In this document: one piece after another, positions 7,984 to 15,079 of the stretch
Layout of the letters: the number at the start of each line of letters is the position of its first letter
Position numbering within the stretch: position 1 is the stretch's first letter
IMG/VR virus record: IMGVR_UViG_3300046005_001569
Span: 1-64,000 of that record
Origin: a virus
Direction: 5' to 3' (one strand)
Length of the DNA stretch: 64,000 bases
Notes under the pieces: generated by a model
Seen by the model: only the letters and a program-made list of their open reading frames with translations
Told to the model about the DNA's origin: nothing
Database searches by the model: none
Program-made: the position numbers and the translations under genes

Positions 7984-9453
7984 TTACCAAGAATCAGGGT
8001 ATCTGTTCATGCTGGCTTCTTCTCGCGCTTGAATAAGCTGCCTCATTTCAGCAATTTCAAGAATGGCTCGCGGCATAGATTTTTTTACTGCTGCGAATTC
8101 CTCCCTTGTATTGCATTTGGTGATTTCGCTTCTCCAGTTGCTAATGTTCTCGTTTATTTTTACCCCTTGTTCTGAAATTTCTTTTTTGAACGTCGTTTTA
8201 TAACCGCTTGGAATTTCGGTTAGCCCTCTCGACAATTCAGCGGGGGTTTGCCAAGACCTAATCATGCTGACCACATTAGCTATCGTTTTATCTTGTTGTG
8301 GTTGTGCGGGTTCTACTTCTGGGATTTGCGCTGTCCCTGTTGATTGCGGCATTAGTTCGCCGACAATCACAGTGGTAGGCGCGTCATCAATAAATTCTGG
8401 TGGCTCTGGTTGGAATTCCCCGAAATCAGGAGCTTCGTCAATTTCTAGTTCTGCCGTAACTGGTTGCTGTGCTGCTACCACTGGCTCTGGCTTTGGTTGA
8501 ACTAATCCGTTTTTGGGTGTTGGTAGCACAACCGCTTCTGATTCGATAATCGTTTCAGCCTGTCCACCAATCAAACTATCAACGCTTGCTTTTGATTTTC
8601 TCGCTGGCTTTGATTCGGTTGCGTCAATGTCGATTACAACACCTGTTTCTGCTGTTTTTTCAAAGTTAATCAACTGATTCATGTCGGCTTTGTCGTCTAC
8701 TGCCAAGCCTAATTCGGCTCTTTTGTCGCCAATTGGCAATAATTTAGCAAGTTTTTTAACTGCTTTTGCTTGCGCCATTTCAACGAACCAATCATTCCAA
8801 ATTCCAATTGGCAATCCAGCATCAAGACGCGCCCTATCTTCTGCCTTTGTGAATTTGGCGGCTTTCTGACTTGGTGAATTCAATCGTAATTTTTCAATTA
8901 CTGCTTTGCTTACAAAAAGGCTGTATTGGTCTTTTGTGTCGGCGTGTCTTGCAACAACATAGATGCCGCGTAAATTTTGATAACACCAATCTCTGTCACC
9001 TTCGTCGCGGTCATCAATGCTTGGGACAAAACTAACTTTTGAATCCCAAGCGTCGTCATCAACAGTCATTTCAAATTTGTCACATTTATAAACGGCGTGT
9101 GTTTTAATCGCCCAGCCTGCGCGAAACAACATTTGTATCATGCCTTTGTAGCTGACTTGCAATTGAGCGGATGTCACACCTGTTTTCCAATCTTTATATG
9201 GAAGTATGTAGCAATGGGCGACATTTTTATCTATGTTCAAATCTAGCATTGCTACACCGATTGTCGCCTGCACAACTGATTCAACTGAGCAATCTTGATA
9301 AACTGGATTACTAAGAACAGCCACAGATGCCGCCAAAAACTTGTCAGTGCGCCCTTCGTCGCCGTCCAATAATTTTGCAATTTGTTTGCGGTACTGTCTA
9401 ACCAATGAATCTTTTACTTGGTGTTGGTAATCTACTAATTGTTGATTGCTCAT
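7984..9453 (-). CDS. recT: RecT-family single-strand annealing protein with long tail
   Basis: 489 aa. Residues about 20-260 match RecT: FLAASVAVLSNP, ATIGVAMLDLNID, QLQVSYKGMIQMLFRAG, and the ending IGIWNDWFVEMAQAKAVKKLAKLLP. RecT anneals complementary ssDNA produced by an exonuclease. The remaining about 225 residues are unusual: a Pro/Glu-rich linker, then a helical end (SNWRSEITKCNTREEFAAVK) of the kind that may contact partners. It overlaps the upstream YqaJ exonuclease gene by 4 bp (ATGA), the usual pairing for this recombination module. Confidence 0.92.
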   Translation of the reverse strand: MSNQQLVDYQHQVKDSLVRQYRKQIAKLLDGDEGRTDKFLAASVAVLSNPVYQDCSVESVVQATIGVAMLDLNIDKNVAHCYILPYKDWKTGVTSAQLQVSYKGMIQMLFRAGWAIKTHAVYKCDKFEMTVDDDAWDSKVSFVPSIDDRDEGDRDWCYQNLRGIYVVARHADTKDQYSLFVSKAVIEKLRLNSPSQKAAKFTKAEDRARLDAGLPIGIWNDWFVEMAQAKAVKKLAKLLPIGDKRAELGLAVDDKADMNQLINFEKTAETGVVIDIDATESKPARKSKASVDSLIGGQAETIIESEAVVLPTPKNGLVQPKPEPVVAAQQPVTAELEIDEAPDFGEFQPEPPEFIDDAPTTVIVGELMPQSTGTAQIPEVEPAQPQQDKTIANVVSMIRSWQTPAELSRGLTEIPSGYKTTFKKEISEQGVKINENISNWRSEITKCNTREEFAAVKKSMPRAILEIAEMRQLIQAREEASMNRYPDSW

Positions 9454-10229
9454 TGTAATTCCCCTGTTTTGTTGGCTTCCGCCATTTCTTGTTGGTTGTG
9501 GATAATGCGGGTATCTGCGTTACTAATTAGGTTGTAGACTTCGTTGCGATATTCAATTGCCTGCTTGATGCGTTTATCTAAGAATTTGATGTCGCTTTCG
9601 TTTCTATAAACAATCATTACTTTCAAGTGCAATTCAGGTGCAAGAAAACGTGGGTCGTAAGAAACAAACAGCCACTTTTCACGCCCCGTAACATACATAC
9701 ATCCTTGAATTTGCCAGTAATACTCAGGCTTTAATTCTTTGAGTTCTTGAATACTTTTAATCAACATATACTTGATATGTGTCGTTGATTCAGGACACTT
9801 CGTTTCAATGCCTGCATCGTCATCAATCAAGCCGTCTGGTGTGCAACCCACATCATCATTGAGTTTGACAAACTCTTGATTGTCGCCGTATTTTTCAACG
9901 ACTAAGCCGTATTTTTGATAAATCATTTCAATCGCTTCGGCTTCGGTGTTGTTGCCCCATTCCATAGCTTTGCTTTTGTAAGTCGGTGTCATGTCTTGCA
10001 CGGTAAGCATTTCAGCCGCTTTTTCGGTAGCGTATGTTTTCGCCCCGTCTGGGAAGTAATCCGTGTCGTAAGTGTCTGGAACTTCTGGGGTGTCAGGTTC
10101 GCCGTTTTTGCCTTTTTTAGCTTTTGTACCTTTGATTAGCTTGCCTTCTGGAAAAGTGCATAATCTGTGAAACTCAGATGCAGTGAACACGCCGCGTCTT
10201 AGCGCGAGCCATTCAAAATCTTCTGCCAT
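9450..10229 (-). CDS. YqaJ/lambda-type exonuclease
   Basis: 259 aa. The PD-(D/E)XK catalytic elements are visible: WGNNTEAEAIE (upstream Glu), GCTPDGLID (Asp) and IETKCP (Glu-x-Lys). QIQGCMYVTGREKWLFVSYDP matches the family's conserved Q-x-Q-like helix. The enzyme degrades one strand of duplex DNA to give ssDNA for RecT, which is encoded immediately downstream with a 4-bp overlap. Confidence 0.92.
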   Translation of the reverse strand: MAEDFEWLALRRGVFTASEFHRLCTFPEGKLIKGTKAKKGKNGEPDTPEVPDTYDTDYFPDGAKTYATEKAAEMLTVQDMTPTYKSKAMEWGNNTEAEAIEMIYQKYGLVVEKYGDNQEFVKLNDDVGCTPDGLIDDDAGIETKCPESTTHIKYMLIKSIQELKELKPEYYWQIQGCMYVTGREKWLFVSYDPRFLAPELHLKVMIVYRNESDIKFLDKRIKQAIEYRNEVYNLISNADTRIIHNQQEMAEANKTGELQ

Positions 10230-10239
10230 AAATCCCTCT

Positions 10240-10620
10240 TTAGTAAAACAACAATCTGCCTATGCGTTTAGCTTTGGCTTTTGTTTGGTATCTGCGACCT
10301 AATTCAAGCGTATTGAAATAGATGTGTTTTTTGCTAATGCCTGCAACGCTAATTTCACTGACACTTTTAGCGAGCTGTTTCGCTTGTTTCCAAGCGGCTT
10401 TGTCGAGTTCGCCGCGTGGATTTGGATTCTTAACGCCATATTTGCGTACCCAGCTAAATTGTTTGTGTTTCGCAACTTCTTTGCAGACGTGCGTGTGATT
10501 CAGTGTCGCGCGGTTTTGCAGGATTTTCATTGCTGCGATTTGCGCGGCAACTTCTTGGTCGCGGGTTTCTCTGTACGAATTAAGGGCAAGACAAAACAAC
10601 GCTGATTTAACCAACATCAT
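10240..10620 (-). CDS. SleB-like cell wall hydrolase
   Basis: 126 aa from ATG 10620, chosen because AGAGGTGG precedes it and the junction overlaps the upstream stop (ATGA). The domain resembles Hydrolase_2 (SleB): LALNSYRETRDQEVAAQIAAMKI is followed by QNRA, HTHVCKEVAKHKQFSWV and GISKKHIYFNT. These enzymes cleave glycan strands of peptidoglycan. No signal peptide is evident. It sits in the early operon next to a one-TM protein, separate from the late lambda-R-like endolysin, so it may have an early or entry-related role. Confidence 0.75.
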   Translation of the reverse strand: MMLVKSALFCLALNSYRETRDQEVAAQIAAMKILQNRATLNHTHVCKEVAKHKQFSWVRKYGVKNPNPRGELDKAAWKQAKQLAKSVSEISVAGISKKHIYFNTLELGRRYQTKAKAKRIGRLLFY

Positions 10621-10796
10621 GTCGCCACCTCTTTGTTCTGTGTCATTGCGTAAAAAAACTTTCCGCGTAGTTTCCACGCGCGTTTTTTGTCGCGTTTTGT
10701 GTTTTTTTGGCTCAAATCGTCCAACAAAAACAAACCCAATGCGCCCAAAATGACGCAAAACAATTTGAGTAAAATCAGTAAATCTTGATGTGACAT
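10617..10796 (-). CDS. Small membrane protein, 59 aa
   Basis: ATG 10796 follows AGAGGGAC. A single transmembrane segment covers about residues 5-25 (LLILLKLFCVILGALGLFLL), followed by a strongly basic tail (KNTKRDKKRAWKLRGK). It overlaps the wall-hydrolase gene by 4 bp. A holin-like or inner-membrane anchoring role for that hydrolase is possible but unproven. Confidence 0.6.
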   Translation of the reverse strand: MSHQDLLILLKLFCVILGALGLFLLDDLSQKNTKRDKKRAWKLRGKFFYAMTQNKEVAT

Positions 10797-10816
10797 AAAT
10801 AGTCCCTCTAAAAAAT

Positions 10817-10860
10817 GCGCGGTACTTAAACCGCGCCGAATGTGCCTTGCGGTGCAAGGC
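10817..10860 (-). other. Two tandem hairpins in operon leader
   Basis: GCGCGGT (10817-10823) pairs with ACCGCGC (10830-10836), and GCCTTGC (10844-10850) with GCAAGGC (10854-10860). Both stems are perfect 7-mers, 7 bp apart, ahead of the small membrane-protein gene. Neither has a T-tract, so RNA processing or control of translation is more likely than termination. Confidence 0.45.
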
Positions 10861-10896
10861 GTGCTTACAGGAGAGTAAGACACAACGAGGATTGTG

Positions 10897-11112
10897 TTAG
10901 TGCGAAAAGATGCGTTCAAAATCTGCATCAAAATCGGTAATTACTTTGCCGTACTCGCTCGGTTTTAATTTGCGAAACGAGAAAACTGCTGTTTGTTTTT
11001 CGTGGCGTGCGATGTCATCAATCTGCGCCATTGCATCAATTAGCGTGTCAGCGACAACGAATTCTGCTGTCATCCCTAACACTGGTACTACTTCAAAAAT
11101 AAGTGCTGGCAT
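10897..11112 (-). CDS. Hypothetical first left-operon protein, 71 aa
   Basis: ATG 11112 has GAGGA upstream. It is the first gene read from the left early promoter after a structured leader of about 230 nt. The sequence reads MPALIFEVVPVLGM with a C-terminal KLKPSEYGKVITDFDADFERIF. No family recognised. First genes of such operons often encode host-takeover or control proteins, but nothing in the sequence shows that here. Confidence 0.6.
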   Translation of the reverse strand: MPALIFEVVPVLGMTAEFVVADTLIDAMAQIDDIARHEKQTAVFSFRKLKPSEYGKVITDFDADFERIFSH

Positions 11113-11149
11113 TTTCTTGTCCTCGTATTTCTTATTGTTAGTTTTGTTC

Positions 11150-11292
11150 GCGGCGTGCTTGCCATTGTGATGTACACGCCGCTTATTGGTTTTACGCCTT
11201 TAGTAATTCCAATCGGTTTGATTCACTGGGAAAAGTATTCGTTATGCGGACGTTACTTTTTTAGTGGATAAAACCAATGAACCAACCGATTG
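11150..11292 (-). other. Structured leader of the left early operon
   Basis: Between the left promoter and the first gene the transcript can form two long-range stems: GCGGCGTG (11150-11157) with CACGCCGC (11175-11182), and a 15-16 bp near-perfect pair of 11210-11225 (CAATCGGTTTGATTCA) with 11278-11292 (TGAACCAACCGATTG), enclosing about 52 nt. An 18-codon frame (MKAESFNRLVHWFYPLKK) runs through the promoter-proximal arm, with a weak Shine-Dalgarno. A nut-like, attenuating or riboregulatory element is possible. Otherwise 11113-11349 holds no gene I can support. Confidence 0.45.
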
Positions 11293-11349
11293 AAACTTTC
11301 TGCTTTCATGTTTTTAAAGAGCTTTCGAGGTTTTGTTTCGATGTGCTAA

Positions 11350-11391
11350 ATTATACCTAAAAGTATATTTTAGTAAATACCTTTTTGTATA
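11350..11391 (-). promoter_or_regulatory. Left early promoter and operators (PL/OL-like)
   Basis: On the minus strand a -35 TTTACT (11377-11372) and a perfect -10 TATAAT (11355-11350) are separated by 16 bp. Two copies of the immunity palindrome overlap them: TATACCTAAAAGTATA at 11352-11367 and AATACCTTTTTGTATA at 11376-11391, exactly 24 bp apart. Repressor bound here would cover both promoter elements. Confidence 0.8.
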
Positions 11392-11430
11392 TTTGTAATC
11401 AATAAAAGCAACCGCCAGAATTAACGGGCA

Positions 11431-11467
11431 AAAAAAAGCCCCGCAGTTGTTAATTGCAGGGCTTTTT
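11431..11467. terminator. Bidirectional rho-independent terminator after repressor
   Basis: AAAAAGCCC (11433-11441) pairs with GGGCTTTTT (11459-11467), with GCA/TGC inner pairs. The T-tract works on either strand. It ends the repressor message (stop at 11496) before it would run into the left promoter region. Confidence 0.8.
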
Positions 11468-11495
11468 GGGGTTGTCGCCTTTCGAGGGTTTGTTT

Positions 11496-11918
11496 TTATG
11501 CGTGGGCGTTTGTGTGTGAATCATAGCGGCTTTTTAATTCAAAATAGTTTTCCATATTTTCATTTTTAAATTCTTTCGCCGATTCAATTAACCTTTTGCG
11601 CTGTTTGGAAGTTAAGTCGCGCAATAAATTTAATAAACACAACTCATCAGGAGCAACCTTAACAGTATTCAATCCATCCAAAACAGCATTTTCCACGCCA
11701 TCACTACTGTCGGCATCAACATCGAGTGAATGCGTTGCTAATCCTAATTTGCCCTCTATTTTTCGAGCGACCTTTTCCCCTATCGTTTTATGCCCTGTCA
11801 ATAAATGACTTGCGTAACCAGCAGTAAAGCCAATAGCGTCGGCTAAATCACATTGCTTTTCATAAGCGTCAGCGATTTTCAATAAATTTTGCCGTCTTAT
11901 TTCAGATTGAGCGTTCAT
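11496..11918 (-). CDS. Immunity repressor, XRE/CI-like
   Basis: 140 aa. The N-terminal HTH is at about residues 15-60 (KQCDLADAIGFTAGYASHLLTGHKTIGEKVARKIEGKLGL). The C-terminal part (VAPDELCLLNLLRDLTSKQRKRLIESAKEF) looks helical. I see no Ser/Lys self-cleavage domain, so induction would not follow the classical RecA autocleavage route. AGGGG precedes ATG 11918. It is divergent from a Cro-like gene, and the two are separated by shared 16-bp palindromes that also occur in front of the left operon. Confidence 0.85.
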   Translation of the reverse strand: MNAQSEIRRQNLLKIADAYEKQCDLADAIGFTAGYASHLLTGHKTIGEKVARKIEGKLGLATHSLDVDADSSDGVENAVLDGLNTVKVAPDELCLLNLLRDLTSKQRKRLIESAKEFKNENMENYFELKSRYDSHTNAHA

Positions 11919-11959
11919 GCTTAAAACCCCTAAGTATATTTTCCTTCATGGTTCGATTT

Positions 11960-12025
11960 TATACCTTTTGGTATAAAAATAAACGACTAAAATGGATTGA
12001 GAAAAACTATACCTTAAAGTATAGT
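11960..12025 (+). promoter_or_regulatory. Right early promoter and operators (PR/OR-like)
   Basis: -35 TTGAGA (11997-12002), a 17-bp spacer, then -10 TATAGT (12020-12025). Operator TATACCTTAAAGTATA (12008-12023) fills the spacer and -10. A perfect palindrome TATACCTTTTGGTATA (11960-11975) lies 48 bp upstream, where it can control leftward repressor transcription. A weaker half-site, AAGTATA, is near 11932-11938 close to the repressor start. Confidence 0.85.
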
Positions 12026-12045
12026 AACAATAGGAGGTTTAACTA

Positions 12046-12288
12046 ATGACTTTAAAAGAATTTTATTCAGCTCTTACACATAAAGAAAAATTAGATTTTG
12101 CAGAAAAAATAGGGGCTTCGTATTACTACCTAAGTCATCTAGCAAATGGGAATAAGGTGGCTGGAACGAAATATCTAACAGCTATACCAAGAGTAACAAA
12201 CGGCTTGGTCACAGAAGAAGAATTGCGACCTGAGTTACACGGGAAAAAATGGGGCGAAATAACGCCAAAACAATTAAGACCGAATTGA
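12046..12288 (+). CDS. Cro-like HTH regulator
   Basis: 80 aa, starting after a perfect AGGAGG. The HTH reads KLDFAEKIGASYYYLSHLANGNKVAG, with the C-terminal VTNGLVTEEELRPELHG typical of YdaS/Cro-type phage proteins. First gene of the right early operon, divergent from the repressor across the operators. It should shut down repressor synthesis and later damp early transcription. Confidence 0.85.
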   Translation: MTLKEFYSALTHKEKLDFAEKIGASYYYLSHLANGNKVAGTKYLTAIPRVTNGLVTEEELRPELHGKKWGEITPKQLRPN

Positions 12289-12301
12289 GGGGATGGCGCA
12301 A

Positions 12302-12526
12302 ATGAGTGATGTGGTAATTTTTTTGTTCATTGCTATTAGCTTTGCGCTAGTGCTTTGGAACAATCATTTAGTGTTAGGAATTGAAGGTCTTGAAATGGAA
12401 ATTTCAATTTTGGAGCTTGAGAAAAGGGCGGTTGCTTCTGATTTCAGGAATTATCGGTTTGAAGTCGAGAAGGCAGTAAAAAACTTTAATGGCGGTATTT
12501 TTAAACTCTCGGACGGTAAGTCTTAG
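12302..12526 (+). CDS. Small membrane protein with helical tail, 74 aa
   Basis: Start assigned to ATG 12302: GAGGGG at 12287-12292 is correctly spaced for it and too close to the ATG at 12293. One N-terminal transmembrane segment (VVIFLFIAISFALVLW) is followed by a charged helix (LEMEISILELEKRAVASDF). It is placed between cro and a terminator, so it is produced early. Superinfection exclusion or another membrane role is possible; family not recognised. Confidence 0.6.
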   Translation: MSDVVIFLFIAISFALVLWNNHLVLGIEGLEMEISILELEKRAVASDFRNYRFEVEKAVKNFNGGIFKLSDGKS

Positions 12527-12537
12527 GGCAATAAAAA

Positions 12538-12583
12538 AGCCCGTTGGTGGTTGTGACACCTTCGGGCTGAGAGCAGTTTTTTT
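12538..12583 (+). terminator. Rho-independent terminator after early leader genes
   Basis: AGCCCG (12538-12543) pairs with CGGGCT (12563-12568), with an inner GGTG/CACC pair, and a T-run follows at 12577-12583. It lies between the cro pair and the replication genes, where lambda has tR1, so antitermination or partial read-through probably regulates replication gene expression. Confidence 0.7.
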
Positions 12584-12627
12584 AATAAAGCGGTGCAATT
12601 ATAACCGCAAATGAACGAGGATTAAAG

Positions 12628-13554
12628 ATGAGTTTTCAAGCAATGACATGGGCAGTAGAACAAGAGCTACCAGCTATGCAAAAGATAGTGCTGTTAATGA
12701 TGGCAAACAGAACAAGCAATGACAACGGTCTTTGCTTTCCAAGCCATGACAAACTAGCTAAAGATTGCGGCATGGAGAAGCGTTCCGTAATTCGCCAGAT
12801 TGAAAAGTTAGAATCTGCGAATTTATTAACGGTAATCCGCTCGGTTGATGAGCGTGGAATGAAGTCGGTCAATAAATACCGATTGCACCTTGATGTTAAG
12901 TATTCTGGTAGTGACACAAAGTCAGTACCTAGTGACACAAAGTCAGTACCTAGTGACACAAAGTCAGTACCTAGTGACACAAAGTCAGTAGGGGGTAGTG
13001 ACACAAAGTCACATAAAACAGTCAATTCTTTTAACCAGTCAATTAACCAGTCAATTAACCAAGAGAGTGACGCTCCACCCAAACCAGAAATTTTGGCAGA
13101 AAAAGAACCCGCTAAAAAATGGGGTTGGGAAACTGATTTTGATTTTACTTTTGCACTTGCATACTTAGTTTCAAAAAATCGCGTAAGCAAAGATTCAACC
13201 GTTGATGGTATCAGCATGGACTTGTGGCACAAATGGATGAAATCACGCAAAGCAAATAAAGCCAAGATGACGCAAACGACATTAACAACCTGCTTGCAAG
13301 ATTTAATCGAAATAAACGAAGCAGGGCTTGATGCTAACGAAGCCATGATTGAGGCTGTAAAACGCGAATGGAAAAGCCTTGATTTTTGGATAGAGAAAAA
13401 GAAAAAAACACCTATTGCCGACAAGAAACAACCGCTAACGAAATTTGAAATCCCCGACGCATGGAAAAACGACGAATCTGTTTTGAATGCTGACGCGATT
13501 GATTCAACAGTAACGCCAGAACCTAGCCTTTTCACACTTTGGAAACCAAGATAA
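12628..13554 (+). CDS. Replication initiator, lambda O-like, with iterons in the gene
   Basis: 308 aa. The N-terminal winged-helix/HTH_36 domain (about 15-85) reads LLMMANRTSNDNGLCFPSHDKLAKDCGMEKRSVIRQIEKLE. Residues 94-128 are a SDTKSVP tandem repeat, encoded by origin iterons rather than selected as protein. The C-terminal region (about 165-240) has a tryptophan-rich DnaT/O-type look (WGWETDFDFTFALAYLVSKNRVS). It should bind its own gene's iterons and recruit helicase through the P-like protein whose gene overlaps its stop (TAATG). Structure and place match lambda O. Confidence 0.85.
   Translation: MSFQAMTWAVEQELPAMQKIVLLMMANRTSNDNGLCFPSHDKLAKDCGMEKRSVIRQIEKLESANLLTVIRSVDERGMKSVNKYRLHLDVKYSGSDTKSVPSDTKSVPSDTKSVPSDTKSVGGSDTKSHKTVNSFNQSINQSINQESDAPPKPEILAEKEPAKKWGWETDFDFTFALAYLVSKNRVSKDSTVDGISMDLWHKWMKSRKANKAKMTQTTLTTCLQDLIEINEAGLDANEAMIEAVKREWKSLDFWIEKKKKTPIADKKQPLTKFEIPDAWKNDESVLNADAIDSTVTPEPSLFTLWKPR
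12909..13056 (+). other. Probable replication origin: 21-bp iterons inside the initiator gene
   Basis: Five copies of core TAGTGACACAAAGTCA begin at 12909, 12930, 12951, 12972 and 12996. The first four are phased at exactly 21 bp; the fifth is 24 bp on. Each contains the dyad TGAC-N5-GTCA. An AT-rich stretch follows with two full AACCAGTCAATT repeats (13033-13044, 13045-13056) and a partial one before them. This mirrors lambda ori (iterons inside O followed by an AT-rich unwinding region). Confidence 0.85.
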
Positions 13555-14363
13555 TGACTAAGCAAGAATTCACAGTATTTGCAAAAATGTGGCAGGGTGT
13601 TCATAGCAACATGAACTTCGGCAAAGTGTACGACCAAGACGGATTGATGTTTGTCTTTGAGATTCTCGAAGAATACCAGCTACAAGCGATTCAACAGGCA
13701 GTGAAAGTTTATGCACGCCAAAACAGTAACGCCCCTCAGCCTAGCGACATTATCAAACTGCTAAACACTGGCAATACTCGGTTATCTGCGTATGAAGTGT
13801 TACCTGAAATGCCGCAGTCCGAAGATGATACCGTCGTGTGGACACCAGAAGCGCAACAGGCATGGGGAGAAGCAAGCAAGCTAAAATCACATTACAGCCG
13901 CGACAAGTCTTTTGTTGAAGCCTACGAGCGGCTTTGCAAGGAATCCGAATTACTGAATCGCCCTATCACTTGGTCTGTATCGCTTGGCGAAAATGTATCT
14001 GGCAGGCAGTCAGTTTTAGAGGCTGCTTATGCCAAAGGGCGCATTACCCTAGTCACGTTACAACATTATTTGCCTGCTCCGAGAAACATAACGATTGAAG
14101 GGCAAGCGTTAATAACGGGTAACGTTGAAAATAAAAAATTGCGGTCTGAGTTTAAAAGCAAGGTATTAGAACTTGTGGCAATGCTCGATAACGCAGACAA
14201 AGATGATAAAGCACGTTTGAACGCTGAAAAACTAGCCAAAGAACAAGCCAAAATCGCGCTAGAGAAAAAAGCGATGGCTTTACTTTCCCCTGACGAACAA
14301 AACGCCTTAGAGAGCAACTTTAAGCGTTATGAAAATTTACCCGCTGACATGATGGTGCATTGA
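13554..14363 (+). CDS. Replication protein P-like helicase loader
   Basis: 269 aa from ATG 13554, overlapping the initiator's stop by 1 bp (TAATG). N-terminal part: FTVFAKMWQGVHSNMNFGKVYDQDG, then QAIQQAVKVYARQNSNAPQPSDIIKLL, the helical pattern of phage loader/P proteins. The C-terminus is a charged coiled coil (NADKDDKARLNAEKLAKEQAKIALEKKAMALLS). It probably brings the host DnaB helicase to the initiator complex. Assigned by position and overall pattern; no single decisive motif. Confidence 0.7.
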   Translation: MTKQEFTVFAKMWQGVHSNMNFGKVYDQDGLMFVFEILEEYQLQAIQQAVKVYARQNSNAPQPSDIIKLLNTGNTRLSAYEVLPEMPQSEDDTVVWTPEAQQAWGEASKLKSHYSRDKSFVEAYERLCKESELLNRPITWSVSLGENVSGRQSVLEAAYAKGRITLVTLQHYLPAPRNITIEGQALITGNVENKKLRSEFKSKVLELVAMLDNADKDDKARLNAEKLAKEQAKIALEKKAMALLSPDEQNALESNFKRYENLPADMMVH

Positions 14364-14518
14364 TGAGTGAGTACACCGAACTCGAATTGCTGCTTCACGC
14401 CAATGGCATTTTAGATGCCGCGCTTGAGCAAGCAGACGCGGTAACAATGAAGATGTTTATTCTTGCCGCGCAACACAAACTTGATTTATTGAAAGAGAGC
14501 CTAGAGGTATTGGAATGA
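14363..14518 (+). CDS. Hypothetical helical protein, 51 aa
   Basis: The ATG overlaps the previous stop (TGATG at 14361-14365), and its own stop overlaps the next gene, so it is translationally coupled. Mostly alpha-helical (ELELLLHANGILDAALEQAD, then MFILAAQHKLDLLKESL). Family not recognised. Confidence 0.6.
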   Translation: MSEYTELELLLHANGILDAALEQADAVTMKMFILAAQHKLDLLKESLEVLE

Positions 14519-14610
14519 GTGTATTTGCAATGATAGGTGTAGGAATGTACAGCATGATTGTCTTGTCATTCGGCTTTTGGGTTGGATATGAAATAGGAAA
14601 AGGAAAATGA
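14515..14610 (+). CDS. Mini membrane protein, 31 aa
   Basis: ATGA overlaps on both sides (14515-14518 and 14607-14610) place it firmly in the operon. A single transmembrane helix (MIVLSFGFWVGYEIG) makes up most of the product. Function unknown. Confidence 0.55.
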   Translation: MSVFAMIGVGMYSMIVLSFGFWVGYEIGKGK

Positions 14611-14924
14611 CAACTAAACACACGCCTGCGCCTTGGTCTTTAGACTTGGGTATAAGAAACGCGGCAATCCTCGATACAAAAGGAAATGAAATTGCATTGG
14701 TTGAAGTTGGAATTCATGACGAAGAAACCGAGCTTGAATTACAAGCAAACGCAAAACTAATCGCCGCTGCGCCTGATATGTACATCGAACTCGAAAAATG
14801 CGCGAAGTTATTACGCAGTTATCAAATCCATCATTTGCAAAAAGGCGACCGTGAAAAAGCCGACAGAAATCGTCGTCGTGCTGAAAATTGCGAAAAGGTT
14901 TTAGCTAAGGCGAGGGGCGAATAA
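14607..14924 (+). CDS. Conserved phage protein, 105 aa
   Basis: It begins MTTKHTPAPWSLD and contains NAKLIAAAPDMYIELEKC, the signature of a widespread family of small phage proteins (HTPGPW / LIAAAPD pattern) with no assigned function. A charged C-terminal helix follows. Coupled by overlap to both neighbours. Confidence 0.75.
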   Translation: MTTKHTPAPWSLDLGIRNAAILDTKGNEIALVEVGIHDEETELELQANAKLIAAAPDMYIELEKCAKLLRSYQIHHLQKGDREKADRNRRRAENCEKVLAKARGE

Positions 14925-15079
14925 TGCAGCAACAAGAACACTACGCGCCGATTCCCGAAGAAAGTGACGACGATTACGAGTTTTTGGAACGTGTCGCAAT
15001 CATGCAATATGACGGCGGATTAACCGAGCAACAGGCTTGGGACGAAGCGGTTGCAATCTATTCAAGCAAAAAGCTGTGA
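14924..15079 (+). CDS. Small acidic phage protein, 51 aa
   Basis: TAATG overlap with the upstream gene. The sequence DDDYEFLERVAIMQYDGGLTEQQAWDEA matches a common small phage motif (ER-x-AI-x-x-x-GG-L-x-x-x-x-A) found in replication/nin regions. Function unknown; probably a small helical hairpin. Confidence 0.6.
   Translation: MQQQEHYAPIPEESDDDYEFLERVAIMQYDGGLTEQQAWDEAVAIYSSKKL

Noticed and set aside
12909-13012. CRISPR-like short regular repeats
   Set aside because: 21-bp units are contiguous with no unique spacers and lie in frame inside a gene; they are origin iterons.
12636-13637. 333-codon frame on the minus strand opposite the initiator gene
   Set aside because: Antisense shadow of the plus-strand O-like gene; its repeated part is only the iterons read backwards, and it has no ribosome-binding site or operon context.
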